Source of the DNA: a virus
Virus record (IMG/VR): IMGVR_UViG_3300025110_000053
Span: 1 to 34,585 of that record
Direction: 5' to 3' (one strand)
DNA length: 34,585 bases
Every line of letters begins with the position of its first letter. Position 1 is the first letter of the stretch. Made by a program: the position numbers and the translations under genes. The notes beneath the pieces are model-generated. The model saw nothing but the letters and a program-made list of their open reading frames with translations. It did not search any database and was not told the DNA's origin. Shown piece by piece: positions 6,246 through 15,518 of this stretch.

Positions 6246-8024
6246 ATGAACAATGTGTATTATGAATCACCAACAATGACTATCTCTGAGGAGATTGATA
6301 AAATGAAGTATCGTCAAGAAGGTGAAACATTTGATGATAAAGTAAGACGTATTGCTGGTGCATTACATGATACCCCAGAGCATAAGTACGAACTGCAGGA
6401 TATCTTAGGGAACATGAGGTTCCTACCTGCAGGTCGTGTGCAGAATGCTGTGGGTTCTAGAAGAATTACAACAGCATATAACTGTTTTGTATCAGGTACA
6501 ATAGAAGATTCTATGAGTAACATTATGGAAAGAGCTTCTGAGGCTGCAGAGACTATGAGAAGAGGAGGAGGCATTGGGTATGATTTTTCGAAACTGCGTC
6601 CAAAAGGGGATCTTATTAAATCCTTGGATTCCAAATCGTCTGGGCCAGTATCTTTTATGGGTATCTTTGATTCTATTTGCCAAACCATTGCGAGTTCGGG
6701 ACATAGACGAGGCGCGCAGATGGGTGTTCTACGTGTGGACCACCCGGATATTAAAGATTTCCTTACTGCTAAACGTAATTCTGATAAGCTTACTGGTTTT
6801 AATATTAGTGTAGGTATTACCGATGACTTTATGTCAGCACTAAAAGAAAATGAAGAATACGAATTAATGTTTGATGGTGTTCATAGAGGTAGAGAAAGTG
6901 CTACTGAGATATGGGAAATGATTATGTCAAGTACTTGGGATTGGGCAGAACCCGGAGTTCTATTTATTGATAGAATAAAAGAGATGAATAATCTTTACTA
7001 CTGTGAAGAGATAGCTGCAACTAATCCATGTGGTGAACAACCATTACCTCCATACGGTGCTTGTTTGTTAGGATCTTTTAATCTTACTAAGTATGTACAC
7101 GGAGAGACATCTATAGATGGAGAGGAAAGCGGTCCTTATATATTTAACTTTACGCAATTTAAAGCTGATATACCACACATAGTTAGAGCTATGGATAACG
7201 TTATAGACCGTACAATATATCCATTAAAGCCACAAGCAGATGAAGCAAAGAATAAAAGAAGAATGGGGTTAGGACTTACAGGACTAGCGAATGCTGGAGA
7301 AATGTTAGGGTATCCATATGGATCTGATAGTTTTCTAGCATGGGCAGAAAAAGTGTTTGCATGTTTGAGAGACAATACATACAAAGCTTCTGCTAAGTTA
7401 GCTGAAGAGAAGGGTTCATTTCCTATGTATAGAGAAGAGTATTTGAAAAGTAATTTTGTCAGGTCTTTACCTGCTTCAGTTAAAAAGGAAATACGCAAAC
7501 ATGGCATCAGGAATTCGCACCTTACCTCGATTGCTCCAACTGGTACGATCAGTCTGGTGGCAGATAACGTCAGTGGAGGAATCGAACCAGTCTTTTCACA
7601 TTACTATGACCGTACCATCCAGACTTTTGACGGACCAATCGTTGAAAGAGTTGAGGACTATGCGTACTCAAAAGGGATTAAAGGACGAACTGCAAATGAA
7701 ATAACAGTAGATGAACACTTGTCAGTATTGTTACTGGCTCAAAATTATATTGATTCAGCTTGTAGTAAAACGTGTAATGTGGGGGATGACGTAACGTATG
7801 AAGAGTTCAAACAGGTCTATATGGATGCCTTCAACGGTGGAGCGAAAGGGTGTACGACGTTTAGAGCGTCAGGTAAAAGATTTGGAATCTTTAACGCGCC
7901 CTTGGAAGAAGAAGAGAAGGATGAGGTCAAGATTAAAAGCGTTACAAAGAAGAGTAGAGAGGAGGAAGAGGCGATATTGGCTTGCTTCATTGATCCACTC
8001 ACCGGACAAAAGGAATGCTCTTGA
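6246..8024 (+). CDS. nrdJ: Ribonucleotide reductase, adenosylcobalamin-dependent (class II)
   Basis: A 592-residue enzyme reducing ribonucleotides to deoxyribonucleotides for phage DNA synthesis, using a radical from vitamin B12 coenzyme. Visible motifs are C80 (YNCFVSG), the radical site N260-P-C262-G-E264, the second barrel cysteine C273 eleven residues later (as C408/C419 in the Lactobacillus enzyme), GLTGLAN, and SIAPTGTISLV. A C-terminal shuttle pair, C580 and C591 (CFIDPLTGQKEC), should be re-reduced by thioredoxin. No class I radical subunit or class III glycyl site is present, so class II is favoured. The gene lies among late genes, away from the replication block. Base composition is uneven along the gene, suggesting mosaic origin. 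Confidence 0.92.
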   Translation: MNNVYYESPTMTISEEIDKMKYRQEGETFDDKVRRIAGALHDTPEHKYELQDILGNMRFLPAGRVQNAVGSRRITTAYNCFVSGTIEDSMSNIMERASEAAETMRRGGGIGYDFSKLRPKGDLIKSLDSKSSGPVSFMGIFDSICQTIASSGHRRGAQMGVLRVDHPDIKDFLTAKRNSDKLTGFNISVGITDDFMSALKENEEYELMFDGVHRGRESATEIWEMIMSSTWDWAEPGVLFIDRIKEMNNLYYCEEIAATNPCGEQPLPPYGACLLGSFNLTKYVHGETSIDGEESGPYIFNFTQFKADIPHIVRAMDNVIDRTIYPLKPQADEAKNKRRMGLGLTGLANAGEMLGYPYGSDSFLAWAEKVFACLRDNTYKASAKLAEEKGSFPMYREEYLKSNFVRSLPASVKKEIRKHGIRNSHLTSIAPTGTISLVADNVSGGIEPVFSHYYDRTIQTFDGPIVERVEDYAYSKGIKGRTANEITVDEHLSVLLLAQNYIDSACSKTCNVGDDVTYEEFKQVYMDAFNGGAKGCTTFRASGKRFGIFNAPLEEEEKDEVKIKSVTKKSREEEEAILACFIDPLTGQKECS

Positions 8025-8047
8025 GGAATTATTAAAGGAGTAAACAA

Positions 8048-8569
8048 ATGTTATTTGGATTACCAACGGCTTTGGTCAGTTCAGGATTTGGAGCCATCAC
8101 TGGCTTTGCAGGTAAGATCTGGAGCCAAAACCAAGAAGTGAAAGCTTCTGAAAGAAAGCATCAAATGGACATGATTGTTGCTGTATCAAAAGCAAACAGT
8201 GATGCTGCTGATACTGAAATAAAATTAATGGAAGCTAAGATTAAATATGAGAAAGGCTTATCAAAGACAGATCCACATAGGTCTGTAGCTCGACGAGTTC
8301 TTGCATATGGATTATTAATAACACTAGCATTTGGTATACCCTATATGGTAGTAATGTATGACTTCCAATGGTTTGATATAAAAACAGTTATGGAAGAAAG
8401 CAATGGAATATTTGGTATAGGTAAAAGTAATAAAGAAGTACAAGAGGTCACTACAGTTATTGGGTTACCAATGATATGGTTAATGACTTTACTAGATGTA
8501 TTTGCTGGTATCATATCGTTCTACTTCGGTGGATCAATAGCCAAGTTTAGAAATCCATACGCGAAATAA
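8048..8569 (+). CDS. Holin-like membrane protein
   Basis: A 173-residue protein. It has a hydrophobic N-terminus (about 3-25), a long charged helix (27-80), and two strong membrane helices at about 84-103 and 138-162, ending in FYFGGSIAKFRNPYAK. The layout resembles Holin_3TMs, a family of three-helix holins known from gene transfer agents and marine phages. Its place between the reductase and the nozzle gene, with an AAAGGAG ribosome site, fits a late lysis gene. No endolysin gene is visible beside it. The family assignment is by pattern only. Confidence 0.55.
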   Translation: MLFGLPTALVSSGFGAITGFAGKIWSQNQEVKASERKHQMDMIVAVSKANSDAADTEIKLMEAKIKYEKGLSKTDPHRSVARRVLAYGLLITLAFGIPYMVVMYDFQWFDIKTVMEESNGIFGIGKSNKEVQEVTTVIGLPMIWLMTLLDVFAGIISFYFGGSIAKFRNPYAK

Positions 8570-8581
8570 TAGGAGGTTCTC

Positions 8582-10426
8582 ATGGCAGGACAAGTTATAC
8601 CACTTACAGACTTAGCATCTATGGGCGTAATGTTAGATGCATCGTCATCTTCATTGCCACCTAACGCATTTTCAGATGTGAGTAATGTTAGATTTAATGC
8701 AGGTGCTGTACGTAAAATGGAAGGTGAACTAGCGATTAGTTTAACTAGCTGTCCTACATCAGGAATAGAATATGTAGCTTACTGGCAAGGTCCAACAAAT
8801 AATTATTATATTGTTGTACATGTTGCTAGTACTACAGCTACAGTGTATGCATGGAATACTGCAGCGCTAGGTACAAGAATCACTGCAGGTACTATGACAA
8901 CTAGTACTTCAGCTAAATGGTCGCATACTACATTCAATGGTGGGTTTCATTTTATTCTTAATAATAGTATTGATAAACCAAAGTATCTAGCAGATCCTGT
9001 AAGCACTAATACATTATTTGAGTTACCTAATTGGGATTCATACTTATCACAGACAGAAGTAATAAATATGCAGTGGGATGAGTTTAACACAGATATACCT
9101 TTAGGAAAATCTACTATAGACTTTAGCTCACAGAACATATTGTATACAGTTATACCTATGGATACTACTCAACCAGTGTTAAACTTTAAGATGACAACTC
9201 TTAATCCATCTGAAACACCTGTTACTATAAATAATAACTCTTCTTCTGCAGAGGTAACAGCAACACCTAGAGCTAGAACAGATACTTTAACTGGTGCGTT
9301 ACCCGGGGATACGATAAGGATATCTATACAAGATACACCTACTATTAATGTACGGTGTGGTGTTATTAAATCTTATGGCAACTCTTTAATAGCAGGAGAT
9401 CTTACAGAAACTAATGCTTCTACTTCTGCTGTAATAAGAAAACTTCCGGGTGTAATAAGAACATCTGATGTTGCAGCACCGGGTAATATACCTACAAGCT
9501 GGAATCCATTTAGAGATGGAGCTAACACAGCTGATGAGTTTACATTATCAGGTACAGGAACTGTTCGAGACATGGCTGAAATGCAAGGTGTAATGTATGT
9601 TTATACAGATACTTCTATTCACTCTATACAAAGAACAGGTGGGTTTATCCCATACTCTGTATCTCCTGTAACAGAAAGCTATGGAGCTAACTGTCTTGGT
9701 GCTGTAAAAGAATATGATGGTAGACATATAGTTGTTGGTAGTGATGATGTTTATATATTCTCTGGTCATCCCGGAAATATACAATCAATAGCTGACTTAA
9801 GAGTTAGACATTATTTATATGGTACATCTACTACATTAGATCCTAATAATATACGTATAATAAGAAATAGAAGATATGATGAACTTTGGTTTTACACACC
9901 ATCAAGTAATACTAATAATAATGAAGTATTAATATGGAACTACAGAACTCAAGCATGGACTAAAAGAGCGCAAACAAATATAGTATGTGCCGATGTAGCA
10001 CCATCGTCTGGTAATGATAACTCATCAATACCTATAATAACAGATTCAACATCTGTATTCTATGGTGACGTACCTTCTAACTATACATTAAAAGATGGAT
10101 CTACTGTGTATGATTCATTTATTGAAAGAGAAAGACTAGCTATGACACCTGAGTTTGATACTGAGGAGTTAAGCTCTATTGCTATACTCATGTCTGGATC
10201 ACAAGATTTAGATGTAGAACTCAAAGGAACTTCAAGACCCCAAGATGAAACAGGTGTAACTAGTGGATCATCGTTTACATTTAACTATGCTACTGACTAT
10301 AAAGTAGATACTAGAATACAAGGTCGATTCTTAAACTATAAGATAGGTGATCAGTCTGCTACAACAGGAGCAGCTTGGAGTTTAACAAGTCTTCAACTAG
10401 AAATAATTAAAGGTGGTACAAGATAA
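8582..10426 (+). CDS. Tail nozzle or tail tubular protein B-like structural protein
   Basis: A 614-residue, beta-rich protein. The start (about 1-60: SLPPNAFSDVSNVRFNAGAV followed by RKMEG) is the typical opening of podovirus nozzle/tail-hub proteins. Repeating blade-like segments follow, such as GVIKSYGNSLIAGDL, NPFRDGANTADEF, MYVYTDTSIHSIQ, VVGSDDVYIFSG and WNYRTQAWTKR, consistent with a beta-propeller. T7 gp12 is longer (794 residues) and plays the same part, the tail tube through which DNA leaves. Order supports this: it precedes the fibre/tip protein and the ejection proteins, as gp12 precedes gp13-16. The stop overlaps the next start by one base (TAATG). Confidence 0.7.
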   Translation: MAGQVIPLTDLASMGVMLDASSSSLPPNAFSDVSNVRFNAGAVRKMEGELAISLTSCPTSGIEYVAYWQGPTNNYYIVVHVASTTATVYAWNTAALGTRITAGTMTTSTSAKWSHTTFNGGFHFILNNSIDKPKYLADPVSTNTLFELPNWDSYLSQTEVINMQWDEFNTDIPLGKSTIDFSSQNILYTVIPMDTTQPVLNFKMTTLNPSETPVTINNNSSSAEVTATPRARTDTLTGALPGDTIRISIQDTPTINVRCGVIKSYGNSLIAGDLTETNASTSAVIRKLPGVIRTSDVAAPGNIPTSWNPFRDGANTADEFTLSGTGTVRDMAEMQGVMYVYTDTSIHSIQRTGGFIPYSVSPVTESYGANCLGAVKEYDGRHIVVGSDDVYIFSGHPGNIQSIADLRVRHYLYGTSTTLDPNNIRIIRNRRYDELWFYTPSSNTNNNEVLIWNYRTQAWTKRAQTNIVCADVAPSSGNDNSSIPIITDSTSVFYGDVPSNYTLKDGSTVYDSFIERERLAMTPEFDTEELSSIAILMSGSQDLDVELKGTSRPQDETGVTSGSSFTFNYATDYKVDTRIQGRFLNYKIGDQSATTGAAWSLTSLQLEIIKGGTR

Positions 10427-12723
10427 TGACTGTAATTAAACCTCCAATAACAGGTGACTTAGCGCTTGACTCATGGTTAAACCAGATTACGCAAGCGATT
10501 AATAAAGGTGACATTGGAACTGTAGGTGCAACTGGTCGAGCAACAACAGGTGCAAGTGGGTTTAATACGGCTACTATATATTTATTTGCAAGAACTCCTA
10601 CTAACTCAGCTCCTGCAAAACCTAATGAGCAAACGGTTTATACGTATAGTACAGCAGCTATTGTTGGTAGTTCGTCAAATAACAATGGTGAATCTGGAGG
10701 TATTGGAGTTAGCCCTATTGCTAACACATGGTTTCGTAGTGTACCTCCTGCATCGAGTGGAGAATACGCATGGATAACTTCTGTAAATGTAGCTGATCTT
10801 GATCCTATAGAAACTATTTCTGCTAGCTCATGGACTACAGTATCAGCATTAGCTGCTCCCGGATTATCTAATCGAGTTGATATAGCTTATTTTACAGTTC
10901 TTGATGGATCATCTGGAACTAACTCATTTCCAACAGGTACAGTAGCAGGTGGTAACTATACTAAAGCTACTAAAGGTTCAAGAAACTTTGAAGGAATTCG
11001 TACAGTATCGTGGGAAGGAGTAGAACCTGCACCATCAACTACTGTTGGTGACTATGTTATTACTCAAATGCAAGGTGATACAGGAAATACTGGTGCTACG
11101 GGAAATACTGGTGCTACGGGAGATCCGGGTTCTACTGGAAGTACGGGTCAAAGACAAACTACAGGCGTTATATATTATACAGCTCAATCAGCTAATGCAC
11201 CTACTAGACCTACTAATGGAACTAGTGGTGGTACAAGTAATGCTACTTGGGATTGGAGCGCAGGTAATTTTTCTACGCTACCAAGTAATTGGTCAATGAG
11301 TCCACCGACTCCTAATCCTACTGATACAAACTCTTATTGGCAATCAGCTTTTAGTTCTTACGAAGCTACTAATGGTGGTACTACAAACTTAACATTTGAA
11401 GCACCTACAAAGATTATAGTGTTTGATGGTATCGTTAAGTTTACTAATAGTAATAACTCTATAGCTTCAACTTCCGGTGGTTCTACAACAACTGTGTTCT
11501 TTCCAAAAGTATTTAGGCAATCAGGTATACCTACTTCATTAGCAAAGAATGATGTGTGGATTGATACCGATGATAACCAAATGTATATCGCACAAATAGC
11601 TGGAGCTGATGCAGTTACTACAGGTGAATGGGAAAGATCGGTAGATGCAACTGCTCAGTCTGCTGCAAACACTGCTACTACTAATGCAGCTACAGCACAG
11701 ACAACAGCTAATACCGCAGTCACTAACGCAGCAACTGCTCAAGCTGCTGCAGATAATAAATCAAAAACATTTAAGCAAGATACTATGCCGAGCGCAACAG
11801 CAGTAGGTGATATATGGATTGATACTAACGATAGTAATAAAATGTATTTTGCTACTAACGCTAATGCTGGTCCATCTAGTGCTGGTGGAACTCCATCTAA
11901 TTGGATACTAGAAGACTTTGCTTCAGTTATTAATGCGAATACTACAACTATTGATGGCGGTAAAATTACTGCAAACTCTGTCACTGCAACCCAAATAACT
12001 GCAAATACTATTACAGCAAATCAAATAGCTACAAATGCAATAACTGCAGACGAAATAAATGCAGGTGCTATTACAGCTGCTAAGTTAGATGCAGATGCAA
12101 TAACAGGTAAGAATATTCTTATAGGTGATCTTGCAGTAAACACAAGCACAGGAGCTGTAACTGGCGGTGAAGGGTTTAAAGCTATAGGCACTGGAACTGG
12201 TGCTGGTATAGTCGCTATGGGTGATAGTACAACTAATATAAGTGTGCATCCTAGCTCTGGATTATTAACATTAAACGGTGATATTGTTGCAACTGGAAAT
12301 TTAAATGCAAACTCAGTAACAACTAGTGCTACTTTGTTTCCATCAGCTTTAGTTATAACGAGTAACACCTATCAAGATTTAGGTACTATTACATTATCAG
12401 TAACTGAGGGTATGACAGGAGCTTTTTGGTTTTCAGGATTTATTAGTTTTCCTTCAGAAGCTGGTAATGGATCAATATATCCGGGTCCAATGGCTGTACG
12501 TTTATTATATCCAGATGGATCTATAGCGTATCAATTTACAGAAAATGTAAATGGTCGAGGTGGACAAGCTGTAAGAATTGACGGTCTTGCTTTGTTTACA
12601 GCTGTATCAGGAGCAACTTCTATGCCTGTTAAACTTCAAGGTGCTATAGCTTCTGCAGATACAAATATAAGAGATACAACATTATCTGGGTTTGCACTAC
12701 TAGGAATAGGATTAAAACGATGA
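10426..12723 (+). CDS. Tail tip or fibre protein with collagen-like repeats
   Basis: A 765-residue virion protein. The N-terminal part (about 1-30) contains TGDLALDSWLNQITQAINKG, a common anchor-type start. Beta-rich domains follow, then Gly-X-Thr collagen-like triplets (about residues 219-245), and an Ala/Thr-rich helical stretch (about 408-448, TAQSAANTATTNAATAQ). The region at about 509-560 repeats ITANxI, as in the central-fibre part of lambda J-like tail tip proteins. The C-terminus is a beta domain. The protein probably forms a trimeric fibre or central spike. The gene overlaps the next start by four bases (ATGA), which pairs it with the chaperone gene. Confidence 0.75.
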   Translation: MTVIKPPITGDLALDSWLNQITQAINKGDIGTVGATGRATTGASGFNTATIYLFARTPTNSAPAKPNEQTVYTYSTAAIVGSSSNNNGESGGIGVSPIANTWFRSVPPASSGEYAWITSVNVADLDPIETISASSWTTVSALAAPGLSNRVDIAYFTVLDGSSGTNSFPTGTVAGGNYTKATKGSRNFEGIRTVSWEGVEPAPSTTVGDYVITQMQGDTGNTGATGNTGATGDPGSTGSTGQRQTTGVIYYTAQSANAPTRPTNGTSGGTSNATWDWSAGNFSTLPSNWSMSPPTPNPTDTNSYWQSAFSSYEATNGGTTNLTFEAPTKIIVFDGIVKFTNSNNSIASTSGGSTTTVFFPKVFRQSGIPTSLAKNDVWIDTDDNQMYIAQIAGADAVTTGEWERSVDATAQSAANTATTNAATAQTTANTAVTNAATAQAAADNKSKTFKQDTMPSATAVGDIWIDTNDSNKMYFATNANAGPSSAGGTPSNWILEDFASVINANTTTIDGGKITANSVTATQITANTITANQIATNAITADEINAGAITAAKLDADAITGKNILIGDLAVNTSTGAVTGGEGFKAIGTGTGAGIVAMGDSTTNISVHPSSGLLTLNGDIVATGNLNANSVTTSATLFPSALVITSNTYQDLGTITLSVTEGMTGAFWFSGFISFPSEAGNGSIYPGPMAVRLLYPDGSIAYQFTENVNGRGGQAVRIDGLALFTAVSGATSMPVKLQGAIASADTNIRDTTLSGFALLGIGLKR
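11083..11118 (+). repeat. Two perfect 18-base tandem repeats encoding collagen triplets
   Basis: GGAAATACTGGTGCTACG occurs twice in a row (11083-11100, 11101-11118), encoding G-N-T-G-A-T. Related G-x-x triplets continue to about 11160. Such repeats change copy number easily and would lengthen or shorten the fibre stalk. Confidence 0.85.
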
Positions 12724-13115
12724 GTGATTATACAATTTATAATACTTCAACTGGAGTAATAATAGCTAACTTACAAGCTGATTCTGATTCTTTAGCAGAT
12801 CTTAATACACCTACTGGACATCAGTGGATTAAACAAAAGTCTGACTCTGAAACACAAAGAGTTGTAGATGGTAGTATAGTATCTAAAACAAGTACAGACT
12901 TAGCAGCTGCTACGTTATTAACTGATACATACAATGCAGAATCTAAACGATTAGAGTTATTAGCTAAGTCTGATTATGTGCAAACTGTAGACTTTAATGC
13001 GAAGCTATCAGATTCTGCTAGAACTAATTGGCAGAATTATAGACAAGCATTACGAGATGTTCCAGATCAATCTGGTTATCCATCTAGTATCACATGGCCT
13101 ACAAAGCCAACATAA
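12720..13115 (+). CDS. Tail fibre assembly chaperone-like protein
   Basis: A 131-residue protein whose C-terminus (about 98-131: DSARTNWQNYRQALRDVPDQ, GYPSSITWPTKP) has the hallmark of phage tail assembly chaperones of the Phage_tail_APC type. The N-terminal half (IYNTSTGVIIANLQADSDSL) resembles the small beta domain of such proteins. The start overlaps the upstream fibre gene (ATGA), so it is probably made together with that fibre and helps its folding or attachment. Whether it remains in the virion is unknown. Confidence 0.7.
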   Translation: MSDYTIYNTSTGVIIANLQADSDSLADLNTPTGHQWIKQKSDSETQRVVDGSIVSKTSTDLAAATLLTDTYNAESKRLELLAKSDYVQTVDFNAKLSDSARTNWQNYRQALRDVPDQSGYPSSITWPTKPT

Positions 13116-13124
13116 GGAAAACAC

Positions 13125-13526
13125 ATGAGGATGTTAGGACACGAGGAGTTAACCCTTAGATGGGGAGAGATAGCTCCTGAAGTAGAGAAATCATTAGCGC
13201 ATGGACTAGGAGATATAACTTCCTATGACTTGTTCATTGAAAATCTCAAGGGAATCGCACAGTGTTGGGTTCTCGAAGAAGAGGGCAAACTAAAAGCTGT
13301 AGCTATAACAAGGATACTTGAGTACACTAAGTACAAAGAGTTTGTTATAGTTACTACAACTGGTAAAGGTTGGTTCAAGTATGGACCACCTATACTAGAG
13401 AAGTTTGAAGAATTTGCAAAAGAGATGGGATGTAAGTATGCATCTATCTATGGTAGAAAAGGTTGGGCAAGAGCCTTGCCAAAAGAATATAAACAACCTT
13501 TTACGGTTTTAATGAAGGAGTTATAA
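13125..13526 (+). CDS. GNAT-like protein, T7 gp13 position
   Basis: A 133-residue protein with an acetyltransferase-like order of elements: N-terminal helices, strands EEEGKLKAVAITRI and EFVIVTTTG, then a helix GPPILEKFEEFAKEMG and a strand CKYASIYGRKGWARAL. The usual Q/RxxGxG/A acetyl-CoA loop is not clear (TTTGKGWFKYG lies near it), so activity is doubtful. It is followed by gp14-like and larger ejection proteins, the slot held in T7 by gp13, also a GNAT-like virion-assembly protein. A structural or assembly role is favoured over catalysis. Confidence 0.55.
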   Translation: MRMLGHEELTLRWGEIAPEVEKSLAHGLGDITSYDLFIENLKGIAQCWVLEEEGKLKAVAITRILEYTKYKEFVIVTTTGKGWFKYGPPILEKFEEFAKEMGCKYASIYGRKGWARALPKEYKQPFTVLMKEL

Positions 13527-13527
13527 T

Positions 13528-14271
13528 ATGTATTTTAACCCACTAAGTCCAACGAAATGGACACAACATCCTCATACACAAGTACGATGGGGAGGAGGTG
13601 GAGGATCATCAACTACAACAGGTGTACCTGATTGGTTACGTCCTCAAGTAGAGAAAGCTGCAAACGATGCTACAGCATTGTATGATGAAGGTGCTTTAAG
13701 TAATGTAGCTGGATTAACACCAGAGCAAATGGATGCATACAATAGAAAACTAGAGCTTGGTAAACAAGGTGGTATGTTGGATCAACTAGCAGCTGATTCT
13801 TATGGAGCTGCAGGAGCTTATAGAGATGCTGCACAAGGCACTGGTCTGTTTGGATCTGATGCTTTGGGTCAACAGATCACGGCAATGAAAGATACTATTG
13901 GTGATGCACAGATGGCTCAGTTAGGTCAACTACAAGGTAATGCATCTTTTGGTGGTAATTTAGGATCTGCAAGATCAGAGGCTATGAATGCTGCAGCTTT
14001 ATCTAAGACTGCTGGTGAAATGGGAGCAGCTGAACTTGCTAACAGACGTAACGCTTCTTTAAGTGGAGCGCAAGGTGTTATTGGATCTGGTTCTACTATT
14101 GGTCAACAAATGGGTCAAGGTGTATCAGCTACAGAAGGTGTAGGGTCTGCAATACAACAACAGAATCAAAACGAAGCTGACGCTGGATATCAAGGTATAC
14201 AAAGATTGTTTGGTCTTTATGGATCTCCTGCTGTTGGTCAGAAAACTGTTTCGTCTGGAGGTGGTAAATAA
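13528..14271 (+). CDS. Internal virion (ejection) protein, gp14-like
   Basis: A 247-residue, Ala/Gly/Gln-rich protein. GGGGGSSTTTGVPDWLRPQV near the N-terminus, then long helices of small residues (GNLGSARSEAMNAAALSKTA), are typical of the first, smallest ejection protein of podoviruses. T7 gp14 is 196 residues and inserts in the outer membrane during DNA entry. There is no signal peptide; low-complexity helices could span a membrane after ejection. The stop overlaps the next start by one base (TAATG). The role is inferred from composition and gene order. Confidence 0.6.
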   Translation: MYFNPLSPTKWTQHPHTQVRWGGGGGSSTTTGVPDWLRPQVEKAANDATALYDEGALSNVAGLTPEQMDAYNRKLELGKQGGMLDQLAADSYGAAGAYRDAAQGTGLFGSDALGQQITAMKDTIGDAQMAQLGQLQGNASFGGNLGSARSEAMNAAALSKTAGEMGAAELANRRNASLSGAQGVIGSGSTIGQQMGQGVSATEGVGSAIQQQNQNEADAGYQGIQRLFGLYGSPAVGQKTVSSGGGK

Positions 14272-15503
14272 TGGCTGGTATGTTACAAGGAATGGGAGGT
14301 AGTCTCTCTGAAGAAGATCTAAAAAAGTTTGGACCTATAATAGCATCACAAGGACCAATGCCAACACCGTCTTTAGATGGTAACTTAATACAAGCTGGTT
14401 CTACAGGTAATGCAGCTGCACCGTTAGCTGGGTATTTAAACAAAACAAGTACAGGTAATCCTGTTATATCATATGTGCCACCACATTTAAGACCTGAAGA
14501 TGATGCACCTGAAGATGGAGAGGGATCTCCTAACGATGGTATCACAGATGGTGAAGATCCTATAGACTCTGATGGTGATGGTATACCAGATACAATTCTT
14601 CCACCCGGAGGCTTCTACGATGTCGGAGGGGGAGGAGACAATCCTGATGGTATGGGTGGTCAAGTTGGAGATGTATCTTATTACGGTGGTGGATATAATT
14701 CTTTTACAGATATGATTGATGGTGGTGGACCGGGAATGTTTGGTGGTCAACATCAAGGTATGTTTAGTAATGTAGGTAATGCTATATCAGGTGTATTAGG
14801 ACAAGATAACATAGCTAATACAGGTAATATCTCTTATGCATATAACCCTGCAAGTAATAATTCTGTTAATACAGCACCACATCCCGGAATACAATACACA
14901 GCACCTGCTGCTGCAGTACTAGGTCTAGCAGATCAAACAGTTGATAACTGGAGTGCTGGTCAAGAAGATGGTGGTGATGCTAGTAGTGGTGGTAGTCCAA
15001 GTAGTGATGGGAGTGGTCAGGCTGGTGACGTAAATAATGATCCTAATTCTATGAGTATGGGTGGCCCTGTAGAATACTATGCTAAAGGATCAATGTGTCC
15101 TAAGTGTGGTAAATCAAACTGTGGATGTGGTTATAATCAAGGTGGTCCTGTCCAATACAAAAAGTATGGTGGATCTATATGGGATACTGAGAACCAATTA
15201 AGAATACAACAACCTGCATTAGATCAGAAACGTAGACAAGCACCGATGGCTCAGAAGAGTTCTGGTGGACTCCTTGGGACTATCATGGGAATCGGTAAGA
15301 TGGCGTCTGTATTAACTGGTAATCCGTTGATGGCTATGTTTGGTGAGGGTGGTTCTGTAAAAAATACACCTGTATTAGGACCATTAAGTAGTAGACAGAT
15401 GAAGATGGAATCTCACATGAAGAATGAAGCTCGTAAAGATATGAAGTTTGCTATTGATGAGAAGCGTAAACAAGAATTACATATGAATAAACTTAGATCA
15501 TAA
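14271..15503 (+). CDS. Gly/Asp-rich virion protein with zinc-knuckle motif
   Basis: A 410-residue, very Gly/Asp/Ser-rich protein of low complexity. Residues 99-107 (DSDGDGIPD) form a calcium-type DxDxDG loop. Residues 276-286 (CPKCGKSNCGC, cysteines 276, 279, 284, 286) could bind one zinc, flanked by GGPVEYYAKG and GGPVQYKKYGG, a repeated pattern also common in marine phage internal proteins. The C-terminal 50 residues are helical and basic. It lies between the gp14-like and lysozyme-bearing proteins, so it is probably packaged or an assembly factor. I do not recognise a specific function. Confidence 0.6.
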   Translation: MAGMLQGMGGSLSEEDLKKFGPIIASQGPMPTPSLDGNLIQAGSTGNAAAPLAGYLNKTSTGNPVISYVPPHLRPEDDAPEDGEGSPNDGITDGEDPIDSDGDGIPDTILPPGGFYDVGGGGDNPDGMGGQVGDVSYYGGGYNSFTDMIDGGGPGMFGGQHQGMFSNVGNAISGVLGQDNIANTGNISYAYNPASNNSVNTAPHPGIQYTAPAAAVLGLADQTVDNWSAGQEDGGDASSGGSPSSDGSGQAGDVNNDPNSMSMGGPVEYYAKGSMCPKCGKSNCGCGYNQGGPVQYKKYGGSIWDTENQLRIQQPALDQKRRQAPMAQKSSGGLLGTIMGIGKMASVLTGNPLMAMFGEGGSVKNTPVLGPLSSRQMKMESHMKNEARKDMKFAIDEKRKQELHMNKLRS

Positions 15504-15518
15504 TATAGGAGAAGTAAT

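Noticed and set aside
7798-8043. Overlapping frames on both strands at the end of the reductase gene
   Set aside because: They are caused by the Glu/Lys-rich C-terminal codons of the reductase. The reductase frame keeps its cysteine pair to the end.
10526-11299. Two plus-strand frames (83 and 84 residues) in the collagen-repeat fibre gene
   Set aside because: Their Leu/Val/Gln-rich sequence results from shifted reading of Thr/Gly/Ala codons, and there is no ribosome site.
13125-13526. Active acetyltransferase acting on host proteins
   Set aside because: The acetyl-CoA binding loop is not clearly conserved, and the gene occupies the T7 gp13 slot, so a virion-assembly role is more likely.
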